Below are positions 45,521 through 59,700 of a DNA stretch of 64,000 nt, in pieces. Where the stretch lies: the NCBI GenBank assembly GCA_036346255.1, contig CM070632.1, positions 50,790,896 to 50,854,895 on the forward strand, read 5' to 3'. Under the pieces are notes generated by a model, which was not told the origin of the DNA, searched no databases, and was given only the letters and a program-made list of their open reading frames with translations. Numbering within the stretch: position 1 is the first letter of the stretch; each line of letters begins with the position of its first letter. The DNA is from Ampelocalamus luodianensis (taxonomy: Eukaryota; Streptophyta; Magnoliopsida; Poales; Poaceae). The translations under genes were made by a program, and so were the position numbers.

Positions 45521-47012
45521 TGTCACGTCCCCATTTTAATAAATAGAATTATTATGATTCTCATGAGCATGTTTTTGTTTTGATGCATTTGCATCATATA
45601 TATTGCATCGGAGAACATTGGCTTGCCGCTTAGAGATCCGCACCAAAGCATTGGAGAAATGAAACAGATTCGTGCATCATACTCGTCTCTTAGATGATCT
45701 AAAGGAGCACAATCGAAGGATCTTCAACAACGTTGCCGAAACTATCGATCAGCTTCTTCATTATACCCTCGACGAGCACCGTCAATGGTGCATGGCGGCT
45801 ACGACTGGGCTGGAGGCGCCCACGTAGCAGTAGTTTCCCCCTTGCCCGTCGTTTCACTGTTCACCATAACATGTTGTCATATATTCGTGTGTTCGATTGA
45901 CTCTCGCTCTCCCACTCCCTCCCCTTTCCTTTTTTTCTCCTTTTGCCGAGCGAGATTCTTGCGGATCGGCATTTAGATAGCTTATATCTCATGAATCTAC
46001 TGTAGTTACAGTTTATATAGTCTTAATGGAATGATGTGCAAAGCTTCTGCGTATCCTTAAAAAAAATTAGCAGCGGCGGACCAGATAAAAATTTAGATAC
46101 AACGGAGTCGCAAGCGTGAACCAAAGAGTTTTACAAAAAAAAAAAAAACGGAGTCATTCTTTTAACTTTCTTTACATGGGCATTGAAGTGCAGAATTACA
46201 CGCCTTTCTGATTAACGAAACATTGGATAATGTTTGACAGAAGAACTTTTCCAACTGATGACATGAATCATCTACTGCAGTTATAAAAGGAGCTTCAAAG
46301 GGAGGAAATATATTAGGAAGGAACAATGAAGCAGTAAGGATGGTTGACTCAAGGCATGGATCTGAAGTTTCTTTTGGGCCGGAAAACTTAGCTTACTGTT
46401 TATGAGCGTTTAGGTTGTGTTATAGTAGTACTGCATGTTCCCTGAATACTGCATGCTGGGGCCTTGCCTTTTGTCTGCCACTATTGGGTTTATGCGTATC
46501 AAAATTCAAACCTGCTCGGTATTTTAATCAAACCTGCTCTCTAAACGATGTGCTTTAATGAGAACCCCTCTAAACAATGGTTTTAGCTATATCAATCAAG
46601 ACTGCCACTCTTTTGCTAGTAACTTTCTTCTCGTCAGAACTGAATCTTACACTGACAATTTCGCAGGGTTCCTCTAGAACTAGACACAGAAAATGAAAGG
46701 GATGTCTCTCTGACACTCGATTGCTCCGAGTTCTATGCGATGAAATGTGTCTCCTGAACGATACTGACACCCAGAGGAAGGGGAATGGAATCTCTCTGGA
46801 ACCTTGGAACATCTAGGCAAAAATTATAAGGAGATGAAATGCGGTGACACGTGGATTTTCCCAGTTTTATGAGATAACTGGTCTGACCGGGAGGTGACAC
46901 TGAATCTTGACTTTAGTCGACGCGTCGTTCTCACCCTCCTTATCCACAGCGCCCGCACGGGCCGCAACCCGCCTAGCCTCCCTTGCCACAGAAGATCCCG
47001 ACCCTCCCGCGC
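45521..47012. other. Intergenic, no gene seen
   Basis: Mixed sequence with an A-run near 46135-46148. No domain-bearing frames. It leads into the MA3 gene promoter. Confidence 0.4.
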
Positions 47013-47013
47013 C

Positions 47014-47478
47014 AAAACCCTAATTCCCACTGCCCGATCCAATTCCCACCGACCACCCAGCAATCGTCCCGAAAATACACTCCCACGGACAACTGGGCCC
47101 TGTATACTCCCACCCTTGTGTCAGTGAGATGTACGTTTCTTGATTCGAGTGCAAGAATCGAGCCGGGCGGGGAAACGGACATCGCCACGTGGAAAGGGAT
47201 AGGGATCCGCGGCCCAAACCAGCGGCCCACACGGCGTGCACCAGCGCACTCCCATGACATGTGGCCCGGGTGGGGTGTGCCCAGGGTGCGGGCGACGTGT
47301 CCCCGCAACCCACGCCGCCTCCGTATAAATCCACCCTCACTCGTGTCGCGTCTCCTCTCTGGAGAAAAACAAAACAAAAGGCTGAGAAAAAGTCGAAATT
47401 ACCACTCGCTCGCGGCCGCGGACACAAATCTCGCGCACGGGTTGGGGGCTCAGGCTCGATCCGCGGCGGAAACCCTAG
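47014..47478 (+). promoter_or_regulatory. Two telo-box motifs in the MA3 gene 5' region
   Basis: AAAACCCTAA at 47014-47023 and AAACCCTAG at 47470-47478. Telo boxes are common near the transcription starts of plant translation-apparatus genes, which fits the product. A likely 5'-UTR intron runs from the GT after 47478 to the AG at 47590. Confidence 0.5.
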
Positions 47479-47622
47479 GTAGGGTTAGGGTTCCGAGCTC
47501 CCCGGCTCCGCCCCGCTCGAATCGCTCCCCATTTCGGAGTGACTGATGCTGATGCGGCGTTGATTTGGTTTGGTGGTGTGATTGTTGCAGGTGGTGGATT
47601 AGGGGGAAGGTGGCTAGCGGGG

Positions 47623-50600
47623 ATGGCGTCGCCGAGGAAGGAGGGGTTCCTGACGCAGGAGCAGCGGGAGAAGCTGCGGATCGCAGTGCAGAACGCGGAG
47701 ACGCTGTCGCTCGCGTCCTCGCGCTCGCCCACCTCCGCGCTGCTGCAGCAGTACGAGCAGCAGCGCGCCGCCGCCGCAGCCGCAGCCGCTGCCACGAGGG
47801 GCGGCGGTGGGGGAGGTGGTGGGGTGAGGAACGTGCGGCGCTCGCATTCCGGGAAGGCCATCAAGGTGAAGAAAGGTGAGGTTGCGACCGGTGGCTCGAT
47901 CTATATGTGCTCTGTTTGGTAGCTTCATTATTGTTATTGAGGTGGTTCTAGAGGTTGTCATGCTTGATTAGGATGTAAGGTGCGAGACCAGTGCTGCTAT
48001 TGTTAATTTTTGCTATTATTATTATTGAAATGGTGTTGGTTGGCTTGTTATTTATGCCATATGTTGTTGTAGTACCTTGTTTAGAGGACTCAGAAGTTAG
48101 GTTTAGCGGCTGAGTTCATATAGCCATCGATATTTATTTGGAAAATATATGCTTGTAGTGTTAGTGTGCTGCTAGTTTGTGTTTCATGGAGGTGGGGTTG
48201 TTGTTATGTTGAGGTGGCACATTGTGGCTTATAGATCACACAGCATTGATGAAATTTGCTTTGGGGGATCATGGATTTGTTTGGCTGTTCATTCATCTGC
48301 AGAATTGAATCTGTTGTAGCAGGTTGCTTAAGCAGAGAAGAGATCTGGTGTTTGGTACGTAGATGGTTAGCTTTGCATGCATTGTGCAAATTAGGGGTTC
48401 CGTGTGTGTGGTTAATTGGTGGTCCTGAACTGCCTATAGGGGAATGGTTTCGTCGGATAATGACAATATCATTTGGCTACGTAGTAATTTTTATTAAGTT
48501 GGTTAGATTAGTTATCCGTACTCTGGTTGCATTCGTTACTCTTCGGAATTTCTTTGTCGCCACTCTGCTTTTTTTATGCATAGGTGTACAAAGATCCTAG
48601 GATTCAATATATGGTAACGTGAAGTTGACTGAGGGTTGTATCTACTTGATCCTGATAACCAGCTTTCGGTTGATACCACTGATTTGTCCTGTGCATGGGC
48701 AAAGATGACAACCATCATTTAACGGACAGCTGCTAATCCGACAGAACACTTGAAATTTGTCCTCACGATAACATGTTCCATCAGCTGAATGTGATGGTTG
48801 CCCTCCATATTGTTGGGAGAATTATCTCTCTTAGGATCGTTTGTGGGCGTAGGATGAGCAATCGAGCATCACTTTTCTGTTCAAACCTGGTTTGTGTAGA
48901 ATTCTTCAATCGAGCATCACTATTCTGTTCAAACCTGGTTCGTGTAGAATTCTTCTTATCATTTCAATTGATAATTCTAGCTGATTAAATTTTGTCTGCA
49001 TCTATGCATATGCATACAGAAGCTATATTGCTGGAAACACATGCTGGCCCCATTTCTTTGTGACATTGTTGTAGTCATTGGTCACTGATATGATCACTAT
49101 GCTTGATTCTGCTAATTATGATGACACTTTTTTGTGTTCTGTCTATACTGTTTTGCCTTATCGCAATGATAACTGGAAGTCCTTTGATCATTTTTTATAT
49201 CTTTCTTATTATTACGTCTAGCTGATATTGAAACCCTACTGCATACAGAATATAAAGTAGTAAGCTCATTACTTCGACATATGGTTTTGCACTTATATCT
49301 TGCTTCATTGATATGCTTTGTCATTATATAGACCAAGTGGCCTTGTGTAGACTATCTTTTACATAGGTGTATACTGTTATTGTAGAATAGATGTATTATG
49401 ACTTGCTTCAATGCCATTTCCGTCGATTGCATATGGGTTTCGGTGAATTGACCTTGCTTAGTCATTTATTTCCATTTTTCTTTGAATTTTTGGTTGGAAT
49501 ATGAAGTTGTCATTTTGGGCATTTAATTACTGGTACCGTTAGTGCTTGCTTGTTTAGCTTCCATTTACTGTGTGTACACATTGGGGTATTTGGTGTCTTC
49601 AAAGAGGCATCTTTGCTCCCAGGCCTCACCCTGAATGCATATGGTTAGATGTTTTCTGTTAAAGTAGGTGATACATTGACATTAGTTGCTATTATGTATT
49701 ACCATAAACCAGCTGTCAGAGATACTGGTAGATTCAAGTTTCTTAACCTTTTTTTTCTTGTTGCTGCCCTTGTATCGTAAGAAACTAGAATGGATCCATC
49801 TACCCATTACATGTTTACTAGTTTCGGTTTATAACATCTAGTTGCCATGTCGTTTGGGTATGAAATGCAAATATGCAACATCTGGAGTTTAACTCTGTAC
49901 TATAGGAATGATGTTTTCTTAGAAAATCCTGTGGCTTGTGATCATGATACGGTGTGTCAGTAGTTTAGTACTTAAGTCTGCGAGTCTTTCATGCATAGAC
50001 TAGCGGTTAGCCATCTATGATCCAAGTTCAATACATAGTTGGGCCTTAGTGTAATTTCGGTGAGTCTTGAGTACCACTGTAAGTTCTATCTAAGACTTCT
50101 TCCATTGCACTAGGAAGTTAGCTGTGTTCTCTAGTGTTTCGTGCTTTACTAGTTCTACATTTCTACTTTTGCTGAGCTAGGAAATTGCTAAAATTCTTAA
50201 TTCTCTCTCTCTCTCTCTGCCTCTCTCTCTCTCTCTCCGAATATCTGACTTGCTTAACCTCCTATTGCAGATGGTGCTGGTGGCAAAGGCAGCTGGGGAA
50301 AACTTATTGATACTGATACAAACGCATGCCTTGACCGAAATGATCCAAACTATGATAGTGATGAGGTAATAATTAATTGTCTTGACCTATATACTCTAAT
50401 GGGGAAAACTTATTGATACTGCTACAGACGCATGCAATGGTTAACTGTCTGGCATTTGTTTAGTCTCAGGAAAATGGTAAACATCGACACATTTTCAGCT
50501 TTGTCTAAATATGTTGTTTATGTGATTAGTTCCCAGCCAAACATCGACATTCATGTTGATTTTTTTGGCTAATCAGGAGCCATATGGACTAGTTGAAGCC

Positions 50601-52367
50601 CCTGTTTCAACCCCACTAGATGACTACAAGAAATCTGTTGTCCCAATAATTGAGGAATATTTCAGCACTGGTGATGTTAAATTGGCTGCTTCTGATCTTA
50701 AAGAGTTGGGTTATGATGAGTTCCACCGCTACTTTGTCAAGAAGCTTGTTTCCATGGCAATGGACAGGCATGACAAGGAGAAAGAAATGGTGTCAGTGCT
50801 GTTATCATCTCTTTATGGTGACGTGGTCAGTTCAACCCAAATCAGACTAGGCTTTGTGATGCTGCTAGAGTCTGTTGATGATTTGGCTGTTGACATACTT
50901 GATGCGGTTGATGTTATTGCTCTTTTCATTGCACGAGCAGTTGTTGATGACATTCTGCCACCTGCTTTTCTCAGCAAGGCAAAAGGGAGTCTTTCAGAGT
51001 CTTCAAAGGGGATGCAAGTTGTACAAATTGCAGAGAAGAGCTATCTTTCAGCACCCCACCATGCTGAGTTACTTGAGCGACGATGGGGTGGTTCAACTCA
51101 CATCACAGTAGAGGAGGTAAAGAGGAGGATTACTGATCTTCTGAAGGAATATATCAAGAATGGCGATACAGCTGAGGCGTGTAGGTGCATAAGAGAGCTG
51201 GCAGTGCCATTTTTTCACCATGAGGTAGTCAAGCGAGCTCTCACTCTTGGAATGGAGAGTCCAGCTGCAGAAACTCTTATTATCAAGCTTCTGAAGGAAG
51301 CATCTGAAGAATGTTTGATAAGCTCTAGTCAGATGATGAAGGGATTCTCTCGTGTTGCCGACAGTCTTGAGGATCTCTCTCTTGATATACCATCTGCAAA
51401 ATCTCAATTCCAGATGTTGGTATCGAAAGCAGTTTCTGAGGGATGGCTAGACTCTTCGTATGTACCTTCAGGTGTCAACGGAGATGTCCACGATGATGAA
51501 CATGAGAAGCTGAGGAGGTACAAGAGAGAGGCTGTCTCTATGATACATGAGTACTTTCTTTCTGATGATATACCAGAGCTTATTCGCAGCCTCAAAGAGC
51601 TTGGTTTTCCAGAGTACAATCCAATCTTTATCAAGAAGCTCATAACAATTGCTATGGACCGCAAGAACAGGGAGAAAGAGATGGCGTCGGTTCTTCTATC
51701 CTCATTAAGCATGGAGCTGTTCTCTACCGAAGACATTGTCAAGGGATTCATAATGCTTCTTGAATCTGCAGAAGATACTGCACTGGATATATTGGATGCC
51801 TCGGATGAGCTCGGACTGTTCCTAGCGAGGGCAGTGATCGATGATGTGCTTGCACCTCTAAACTTAGTTGAGATTAGCAGCAAGCTTCCACCAAACTGCA
51901 GCGGGGCTGAGACATTGAACATGGCTCGCTCACTTGCCTCTGCACGTCATGCCGGAGAGAGGCTTCTGAGATGCTGGGGCGGTGGGACAGGATGGGCCGT
52001 GGAGGATGCGAAGGACAAGATAACAAATCTCCTGGAGGAATATGAGAGCGGAGGCGATGTAGGAGAAGCATGCAACTGCATCCGCGAGCTGGGCATGCCT
52101 TTCTTCAACCACGAAGTGGTCAAGAAGGCGCTTGTCATGGCGATGGAGAAGAAGAATGGGAGGATCCTAGGTCTGCTGCAGGAGTGCTTTGGTGAAGGGA
52201 TCGTAACCATCAACCAGATGACCAAGGGGTTCTCAAGGGTTAGGGATGGGCTTGATGATCTGGCCCTTGATATTCCTGATGCCAGGGAGAAGTTCCTGTC
52301 CTATGTGGAGCACGCGAAGAAGAGCGGCTGGCTTCTGCCCTCATTCGGCGTCGCAGCTTCTACTTGA
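47623..52367 (+). CDS. MA3-domain translation regulatory factor (MRF/ECIP1 type, PDCD4-like)
   Basis: Three coding exons: 47623-47875, 50271-50365 and 50577-52367, with GT/AG borders and matching phases, giving 712 aa. The first exon has a Ser/Ala/Gly-rich N-terminus (LTQEQREKLRIAVQNAE, then poly-Ala and poly-Gly). Exon 2 gives GKGSWGKLIDTD and DRNDPNYDSDE, the conserved linker of this family. Four MA3 domains follow at roughly residues 130-243, 294-404, 430-543 and 593-705. Each starts with a helix pair such as KKSVVPIIEEYFSTGD or KREAVSMIHEYFLSDD. MA3 domains bind eIF4A and modulate cap-dependent initiation; in Arabidopsis these factors act under TOR and energy signalling. Intron 1 is 2.4 kb. 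The frame is intact. A MULE lies 357 bp beyond the stop. Confidence 0.95.
48859..48955. repeat. Tandem duplication in intron 1 of the MA3 gene
   Basis: Two adjacent copies of about 48 bp beginning CAATCGAGCATCAC. Confidence 0.85.
50203..50237. repeat. (CT)n microsatellite in intron 1
   Basis: CT repeats with one GC interruption, about 35 bp before the exon 2 acceptor. It may act as part of the polypyrimidine tract. Confidence 0.9.
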
Positions 52368-52723
52368 ACAGATGAACGAGCAGGAAGCATCAAAGGTGGA
52401 CCGAAGAACGAAACCGAAGGCACACACCATACTGTGGTGCAGCCCACCTAGTTCATCTGCATTTGCGTTTCCGATGCATGTAGTCGCGCTAGGTAGTGGA
52501 GCGAGCCCCTCTTGCTTGTGGTTGTGGTGGTGGCTTGTATCTCTTAGTCTTGCTTGTATCTCTTCTTGCTGTTCGTGCTGCATTCCATTTTAACTTCTCC
52601 ATAGACTTCTTTTACATCAAGTAAAACAGAAGAAAAAAGAACCGTCATGTAAAAGTTTTACTATGCTCCCCGCATTGGCTTTTGTTTCTTCACTAGCTTG
52701 TAGGCTCGCGTGGAAGTCTGATG

Positions 52724-55700
52724 ATATTTTTTTAAATAATATTAATTTAAAAGATAATTACAAAATAAATAGTCAATTTTTTTTTTACAAAACTAGACAT
52801 CTATTGTCAATTGGAATGGCGACACGCTCCTATGCACAGGCGATAGGGAGCTTAACAGTACAGAGAGTTTTTTTGTTGATAGTTGAATTGGTGATAGGGA
52901 TCTGTCGCCAATTCAAATGGCGTGATAGGGATTTTTAATTTTTTAATATTAAAATTTGAAAAACCGTCATTTCAAATGACAATAGGGATCTCGTAAATCC
53001 TTGTCGTTATTTTAAATGACGACACAATCTTCCTTATAAAAGACCCGTAAACCCTAAAATTTGGGAAAAACCTACTTTTATTAAGAAAAAAGAGTGAGGG
53101 AAGGGAGAGGAGAGGAGCAAATAGTAGAGGGGAGGAGAGAAGCTAGTGAAGTGCTGTCCGTCCGGTCGTTCACCTTTTAGGCAATTTTTTTAATCGAATG
53201 GATTACATAGTTTTAGATGTACGGTTATGTAGTGTAGTATGTTGTATATAATCCTTTTCGGTGGGTAGTTTAGTTTTAGTTGTGTGGTTAATTGTGAAAA
53301 TCTTATTTACGGTGCAGTACGTTAAATATATCGAACGTCACAACTTCTAAATTTACTACGGTCAGAGCACTATTCTTGAGGGTCCTGAAGGGATTGATTT
53401 GCGTTATTTTCAATCGGTGACCGTGCCCCTAAGAAGACTAGAGCAGCGTACATGGGGCGCTGTGATGCGGTGGTTATTCCACTCGTTCGATATGAATCAT
53501 GCTGTGTATGATTTGAGATTGAGTTGTCTTGCCTTCCGACCATCATAGGGCACATATTGAGAGTTAGTGTAGTTGAAGGGAACAAGATCATGGCAGTCAT
53601 CTTTATGCATAGCGAGGGAGGAGCGGTGGGATTTGATCTTGCTGGTTCAAACATATGCTAAACCCACTCTTGCATTGGCGATGAACAAGAGGGTAGTAAT
53701 GACGAAAAGTCGGGACTCCAGCCACAATACGGCGCACATAATGTACCGAATGTCCAGGAGTAGCCGATCCTATCGATGAAGACCCTGTGAAAGGAACTAC
53801 TTCAGTTAGGCAAGCTAGTAGACTTACTAACGAGGGTGAGGAGCTGAAAGCCTTAGTGCAAATGATGGATCTCGAAGACCGGGACAACATGACATTGTCA
53901 GAAGATGAAGGATTCGACAACGAGGATACTGCGGACCAGCAGTCGATTCCATCAGAGTAGAACATATACCAGTTCGATAACATCGTTGTTAACGAAGGTT
54001 TCCGTGTGCCGTGGGAACACGACCAGAGTGAGGTCAAGCAAGGAGTTATGTACAAGTGCAAGGAGGTTGTGCAGGAGACGATCAAATTCTGGGCCTTGTC
54101 GGTGCGGTGTACATTCACAGTCGTCAAGTCTAATCCAAGATGCTACGACGTGAAGTGCAACATAGAGGGATGTTCTTGGCGAGTGCACATATTCCAGCCT
54201 AAGTGGGACATCTATTGGAAGTGCTCTATAGTGGTCCCTCACACATGTGTCGTCGCTAAGTCAGTGCAATCCCACATGAACCTGTTATTAGGCTTCATCG
54301 TGAACCTCATGTACGGTGAGATTGTAGATAATCTAGATTTTGAGCCACAATCCATTATTCGGGCAATTGAGGCAAGGTTCTAGTACACAGTCAGCTATAC
54401 CAAGGCATGGAGGGCAAAACAGAAGGCACTGGAATCAAGGTTTGGTACGTTTGAATACTCTTACCACAACCTCCCTAGGCTACTCTGAGTCATATAAGAT
54501 AGGAATTCCAGCATTCATATCGATATTCAAAATTCCACGCATCCAAAGTGGTCCAATAAGATGGTACTAAAGCGAGCATTTTCGCCTTTGGTCCATACAT
54601 CAATGCATTCCAGTACTGTTGTCCAATCTTATGTGTGGATGACATATTCCTGACTAGGAAGTATAAGGGCCAGATACTGACTGTAATAGCGACGGACAGG
54701 AACAATCAAGTTCTTCCCGTGGCATTCGCTTTCGTTGAAAGCGAGAACACAGACAGCTGATTGTTGTTCCTAAGGAATTTGAGGGTTTCTGTTGTATAGG
54801 GCCGTCCTAACGTATGCATCATACATGACCGGTATGCAGGCCTACTAAGTGCAATAACTCAGCTACAACAAGGAGAGAACAAATCACTTCCATGGGTGAA
54901 TCTACAAAGCAGATGGTGCATGAGGCACTTGAGTGTAAACTTCTACAAGCAGTTCCGCAATAAGGACTTGATGAACTTGTTCAAACGGCTGTGCAACCAG
55001 AACCAATAACGAAAGTTTGAAGCACTCCGAAAGATTCTAGATGAGCGGATCTAGACACACGGAGGGGCAGCGAAAAAGGCCACCCCAAGCGCTAACCAGG
55101 TCTCCGAAGCATTGCAACAGCTACCCACAGATGGTCCTAATGTAATGAGGAAGACAGGCATAGATGAAATGCTTCTCGGACAGGATTGAACATGAGCCTA
55201 AGGAGAAGTGGTCGCTGCTACATGACAGGGGTGGTGCACGATATGGTGTTATGACAACTAATCTAGCCGAGGTGTACAATTAGATCATACGCTGCGCTAG
55301 GTGCCTCTCTTTGGTTGATATTGTGGATGCAGTTCTCCACGGTACCACAAATTACTTTGTTGATAGAAGCAACAACACGTTGCTCGTTATGGCGAATGAC
55401 GAGTACTATACTCCGCCATGATCACCAAGTACATGGAGGAAAAGAGCAAGAAGGGTGAGATGCACCGGGCATTCAAGATGGGCATAAGGGAGCTTCGATT
55501 CGAGATCATGTGCAGGGATAAAGAACGTCACGGGACGAACCGCGAGAGGATCACCCACGAGTGCACGCTACGCCATGCAAGTTGCGAATACACTTTCAAT
55601 AAGCCCCTTTTTCTGCATATGCCCTACTCCCATGTCATAGCCAGTATGTTCGACGGTGGCGTAGCATCCCGGTTAGTACCTCTCGACTATTTCAACAAGG

Positions 55701-56504
55701 AGGAGGTGATGCAAACCTGGAGTGCAGAGATGTATAGTTACGGTGTGGTTGATTATTTTACTGGCCATCTAACCTGGGAGCAACTTATCTGGGCCGCGGG
55801 CATTGATAAGCTGAAGGGAAATGTCTGCTGGTGATAGGTATGGCGCATCAGGAACGACATAGACAAAGCAAAAGTCGGGCGTCATACGAAGAAGTGCTCC
55901 ATTTGCAGGGAGCCTGGGCACACCTTCAAGAAATACATATGAGAAATTCACAAGACGAAGGAGACATCGGCAGTTTGGACGTCGCCGCGGGGACCTTATC
56001 CACCACCCCACTCGAGGCGGTCTACATGGCGGACGTTGAAGTCGTGGCTACAGGAAAGGTTCATTCTGCTGAAATATGTGGTGCACTTTGATTTGTCGAA
56101 ATACGTTGTGCTTAATGCTTTGTAATGTCATTGTGATTTGTCGACAAAATATGTGACGACGTTGCGCTGAATGTTATGTAATGTCATTATGATTTGTCGA
56201 CAAAAGATGTTATGACGTTGTGCAGAATGTTATGTAACATCAGTGTGATTTGTCGTTAAAATATGTGTTCGGAAATAGTCAATAAAAAAAAGCAAAATGG
56301 GAGCTCTGTATCGCCAGTTGAATTGGCGATAGATCTCTATCGCCAATTCAACTAGCGACAGGGAGCTCTTTGTATTGTTGAGCCCCTTGTCGCCAGTGCA
56401 CATGTCACCAATTAGAATGGTGACAGACGCCTAGTTTTGTAAAAATAATCGACTATTTATTTTTTGTAATTATCTTTTAAATTAATATTATTTAAAAAAA
56501 AATT
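52724..56504 (+). mobile_element. Mutator-like element (MULE) with decayed transposase
   Basis: Long inverted ends: the left begins at 52724 (TTTTTTTAAATAATATTAAT) and the right ends at 56504 with its complement. The match continues for about 110 bp through ACAAAACTAG. Target copies GAAGTCTGATG (52713-52723) and GAAGTCTGGTG (56505-56515) differ at one base; 9-11 bp is the MULE range. Subterminal regions hold repeated words such as TCGCCAATTCAA. The element encodes a MuDR-type transposase on the plus strand. Confidence 0.87.
53350..56092 (+). pseudogene. MULE transposase, MuDR/MULE/SWIM domains, broken
   Basis: Read across several frames, the order fits a plant MULE transposase. An acidic leader (LEDRDNMTLSEDEGFDNED) comes first. 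The MuDR domain is at 54006-54383 (KEVVQETIKFWALSVRCTF, then CYDVKCNIEGCSWRVH). The MULE catalytic region is at about 54590-55010 (VDDIFLTRKYKGQILTVIA, then VAFAFVESEN and RHLSVNFYKQF). A SWIM-like zinc finger is at about 55560-55640 (SCEYTFNKPLFLHMPYSH) and a CCHC remnant CSICREPGHTFKK near 55890. Several stop codons and frameshifts occur, including TAG at about 53958. It would cut and paste the element if intact. Two catalytic acidic residues can still be placed but not in one frame. Confidence 0.82.
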
Positions 56505-56747
56505 GAAGTCTGGTGGTTTGCAGGGACAATGTCATCAAGTAGCGGCATGACAAATCAGCAGATATTCACCTGTAACGTGATCAATCCTTCTGATTCTGAT
56601 ATGTTGTTATTCAGGTGCAAATGTAACGAGCTGCAACACTGGGTGAATCAATGGAGTTTCTTAGAGACATCAGTTAATTAGTGTTTATTATGTTTTAGAA
56701 ATTAGGATTTCCCTTCTAGCTCAAAATAAACATTCAAGATGGCTTAT

Positions 56748-59700
56748 TGTCGGACCCGGATTTAGCTAATCTAGAATCCTCTGTGAATCTACTGTACTAT
56801 TCCTCAGATCAGTAGATAGTGCTCACAGATACATCACTGAATCATTTCATACATGACGTAAACCGTACCATACATTAATTTACAAATATCAGAGTTCACA
56901 TAGACCACATCGGGTCAAGTTTACAGTAAGGCCGATCAGGCCAAAAGGATACATTACATAAAAGCGAAAGGGGTAGCGGAAGTAAAAAAGGAAAGACACA
57001 TCTGGCCACAGGTAAGCGACTGGGGTAACCTGTGTGCGGCCGATATTATCCAAAGACTTGGATAATATTAGTACGCGCAAGCACCGACTTAGCCGGCTAG
57101 ACTGGGGTGAGACCTAGACTACTAGAGACTAATCCACTCTCCTTCGTCTTCTTGGCCATCAACTTCTGGATCCTCGTAATATGCATAGTACCCTTGGTCC
57201 ACAACTTCTAAGGGATGTGGGGGAAGCAATGGTGAGCACAAGCAATAGTGCTCTATGAGCCAACACATAGAATGTAATAATTATACATGCAGGGTTTAAC
57301 AAGGATGACTTGGGTTCTTTTATTTGCTAAAAGCAACGTTTTGAACTGCAATAATTTTGACTTAGCAATTTAACCAAATTATATTTTGTTAAAGAGAGAA
57401 GTTGTGCAATATATATAACGGTGTAGGTTCCATCCACTTGTTACATGGTTCCATCTACCATATGCTTAATTTTGATTAATACGGTTGCATCCACCCAATT
57501 ATCAACACTGGGTTATATCCACTCAGGAAAAATACAAAATCGGGGTTACATCCACCCGACTAGTTTTCATCCCACCCACAAATGTTTAGAAAATAGAAAC
57601 TAACTCGAGCAAGTTTCCATGCTCGCTTTGATCGTGGGCACGCATTGTTCAATAGTTTATACTCTATAGAGACAGTATGCTTTACCCACAAGAGATCATC
57701 TTGTTGTGCTCCACACGTTTCCTTAGACATGTGAGTCAAAGAGATTATCATAATGCCTTTACAATGCATCTCCTAGTGTAAGTTACACCCGCTAAGGTTT
57801 CATCTGAGGGTGGTTACATCTACCACACCAGACCCCATCTTGCGCCACACACCGGCTTACACTAGCGACACGACCCGTGTCCACGATGGCTTAAAACCAG
57901 CGACACGACTCGTGGATCACTCCAATGGTGCAACCCGCACTGGTGGATACAAATTATTTAGCTAGGTCGACACCATTATAGATTTGTAGTTGCACTATTT
58001 TATATTGGGATGTCATCATAGGATTAAGTCCTTAAAGTTATCTCAAAGGCATACCATATACCACCATTTCTCGTGCTACATCCGCGCCAACCATTATGCT
58101 CTCCATCCGGATGTGGTAATGACAAGTTATTAAGGTTTTGAGAAGCGTAAAACTAAGTTATCTCAAGTATTCATCATTTACCTCTAATGATGACCAAAAC
58201 AAGTTCACGATTTTAAAGATGATGATTAGGGCAATTAATGCCTTGGTACTTAAGTAAGACTAGCGTGATGCTTAAGTACAACCTATAGCTAGTAAAGTTA
58301 CCACTTAATTATCTAGGGTGACAAGGATCATGTGGTTCAAATGTCAAGGGATGGTATAATAATACTAAAGTAACAAATCGGTATGTAACTACCTTAAAAC
58401 TTAACATACATTTCCATAAAGAATTAAGCATGCAATTTGATAATTTAAATAAATATAGATTTGCACAAATGTGGATTCAATATGATCAAAGTGTTGACTC
58501 ACCTGCTCAAAAGAAATTGGGTCTTGAAGTCTTGCACTTGCTCGAACTGGGACTCTTCCGCATCCTCGAACTCTACTCGGACGATCACGCTAGAAAACGA
58601 ACAAATAGATGAGCAAAGCAAATAAATACAAAATAAATTCAAATGAACTCCAAATTGAACAAAACCCTGCTAATGAAAGGTCTTAAAATTAGAAAATTTA
58701 AGAAACAAATATCATTCGATTTGGATTTAAAACGAGAGAGAACGGCTCTCCAAAGTTCAATTTTGAATTAAAACAAGAAAAAAGGACAGAGGAGAGAGAA
58801 ACTCTCTCTCTCTCTCTAATAGGTAGGGTCCACTTGCACATTAATTTCTTTTCTTTTTTCCTTTAATTTTCTAAAGAAAAAATATTTACTAACAGATGGG
58901 GTCCACTGTCAGTGACTCGGTCCACAAGAACGGTGCATGGACTAAAGGTCCACTGTCAGTGACTCGGTCCACAAGAACAGTGCATGGACTGAAGGTACAC
59001 ATGCACTGTGCAAGGTCCACGTGATGGGTGCAGTGTGCACTTAACACATCGGGCCCATGTGTCAGCGACTCATTGAAAATCTGGATTTAATTACACCCAT
59101 TAACTGTTCTCAGGCCCACACATCAGTCTAACTCAGCGTTAATTAACACAAGCTTTAACTGCTGCTTAGCCTTAACGATCGAGATTCGGTCTTAATGACC
59201 TAGCTACAGTGCATGTCTGGTTCAGACAAAGCAGAGGAGCTCCCGAGCGTTCCTTGCCGCTCTCGTCGCCGACGAGCCAGACTACGGGGGTGGCTTGGGA
59301 ATGCTCAAAATAGAATCCCACTAGATGGGTGGTCCTAGGGGTACCAGTAGCGAGGCCCACGGTGGCTCACCACGACGACACGATGGCGAAGAGCAGCGGC
59401 GATGCTCGGTGCTACAGCGACAAAGCCAAAACGGCAATGCTTCAAGCTAGAAAATGAGCGCACAAGCAACTAGGGAGTGCAAGGAGCTCATTGGAGCGAA
59501 GAGGGAGGACGGAGGTGGCCGGAAGAGGGCTAGCGACGTTGACTCGAGGCGACGCAAGGAGCTTCAAGTGGCGGCGGCGACCTGAGCAAAGAGAGGAGTA
59601 GGGAAAGGTTGAAGAAGCTCAAGAGGGTTAAGGAGGTGCTCGGAGAGGAGGGAATCGAAGCGAAGATCACCGGAGTGAAGTTGACGACGAAAAAATGTGG

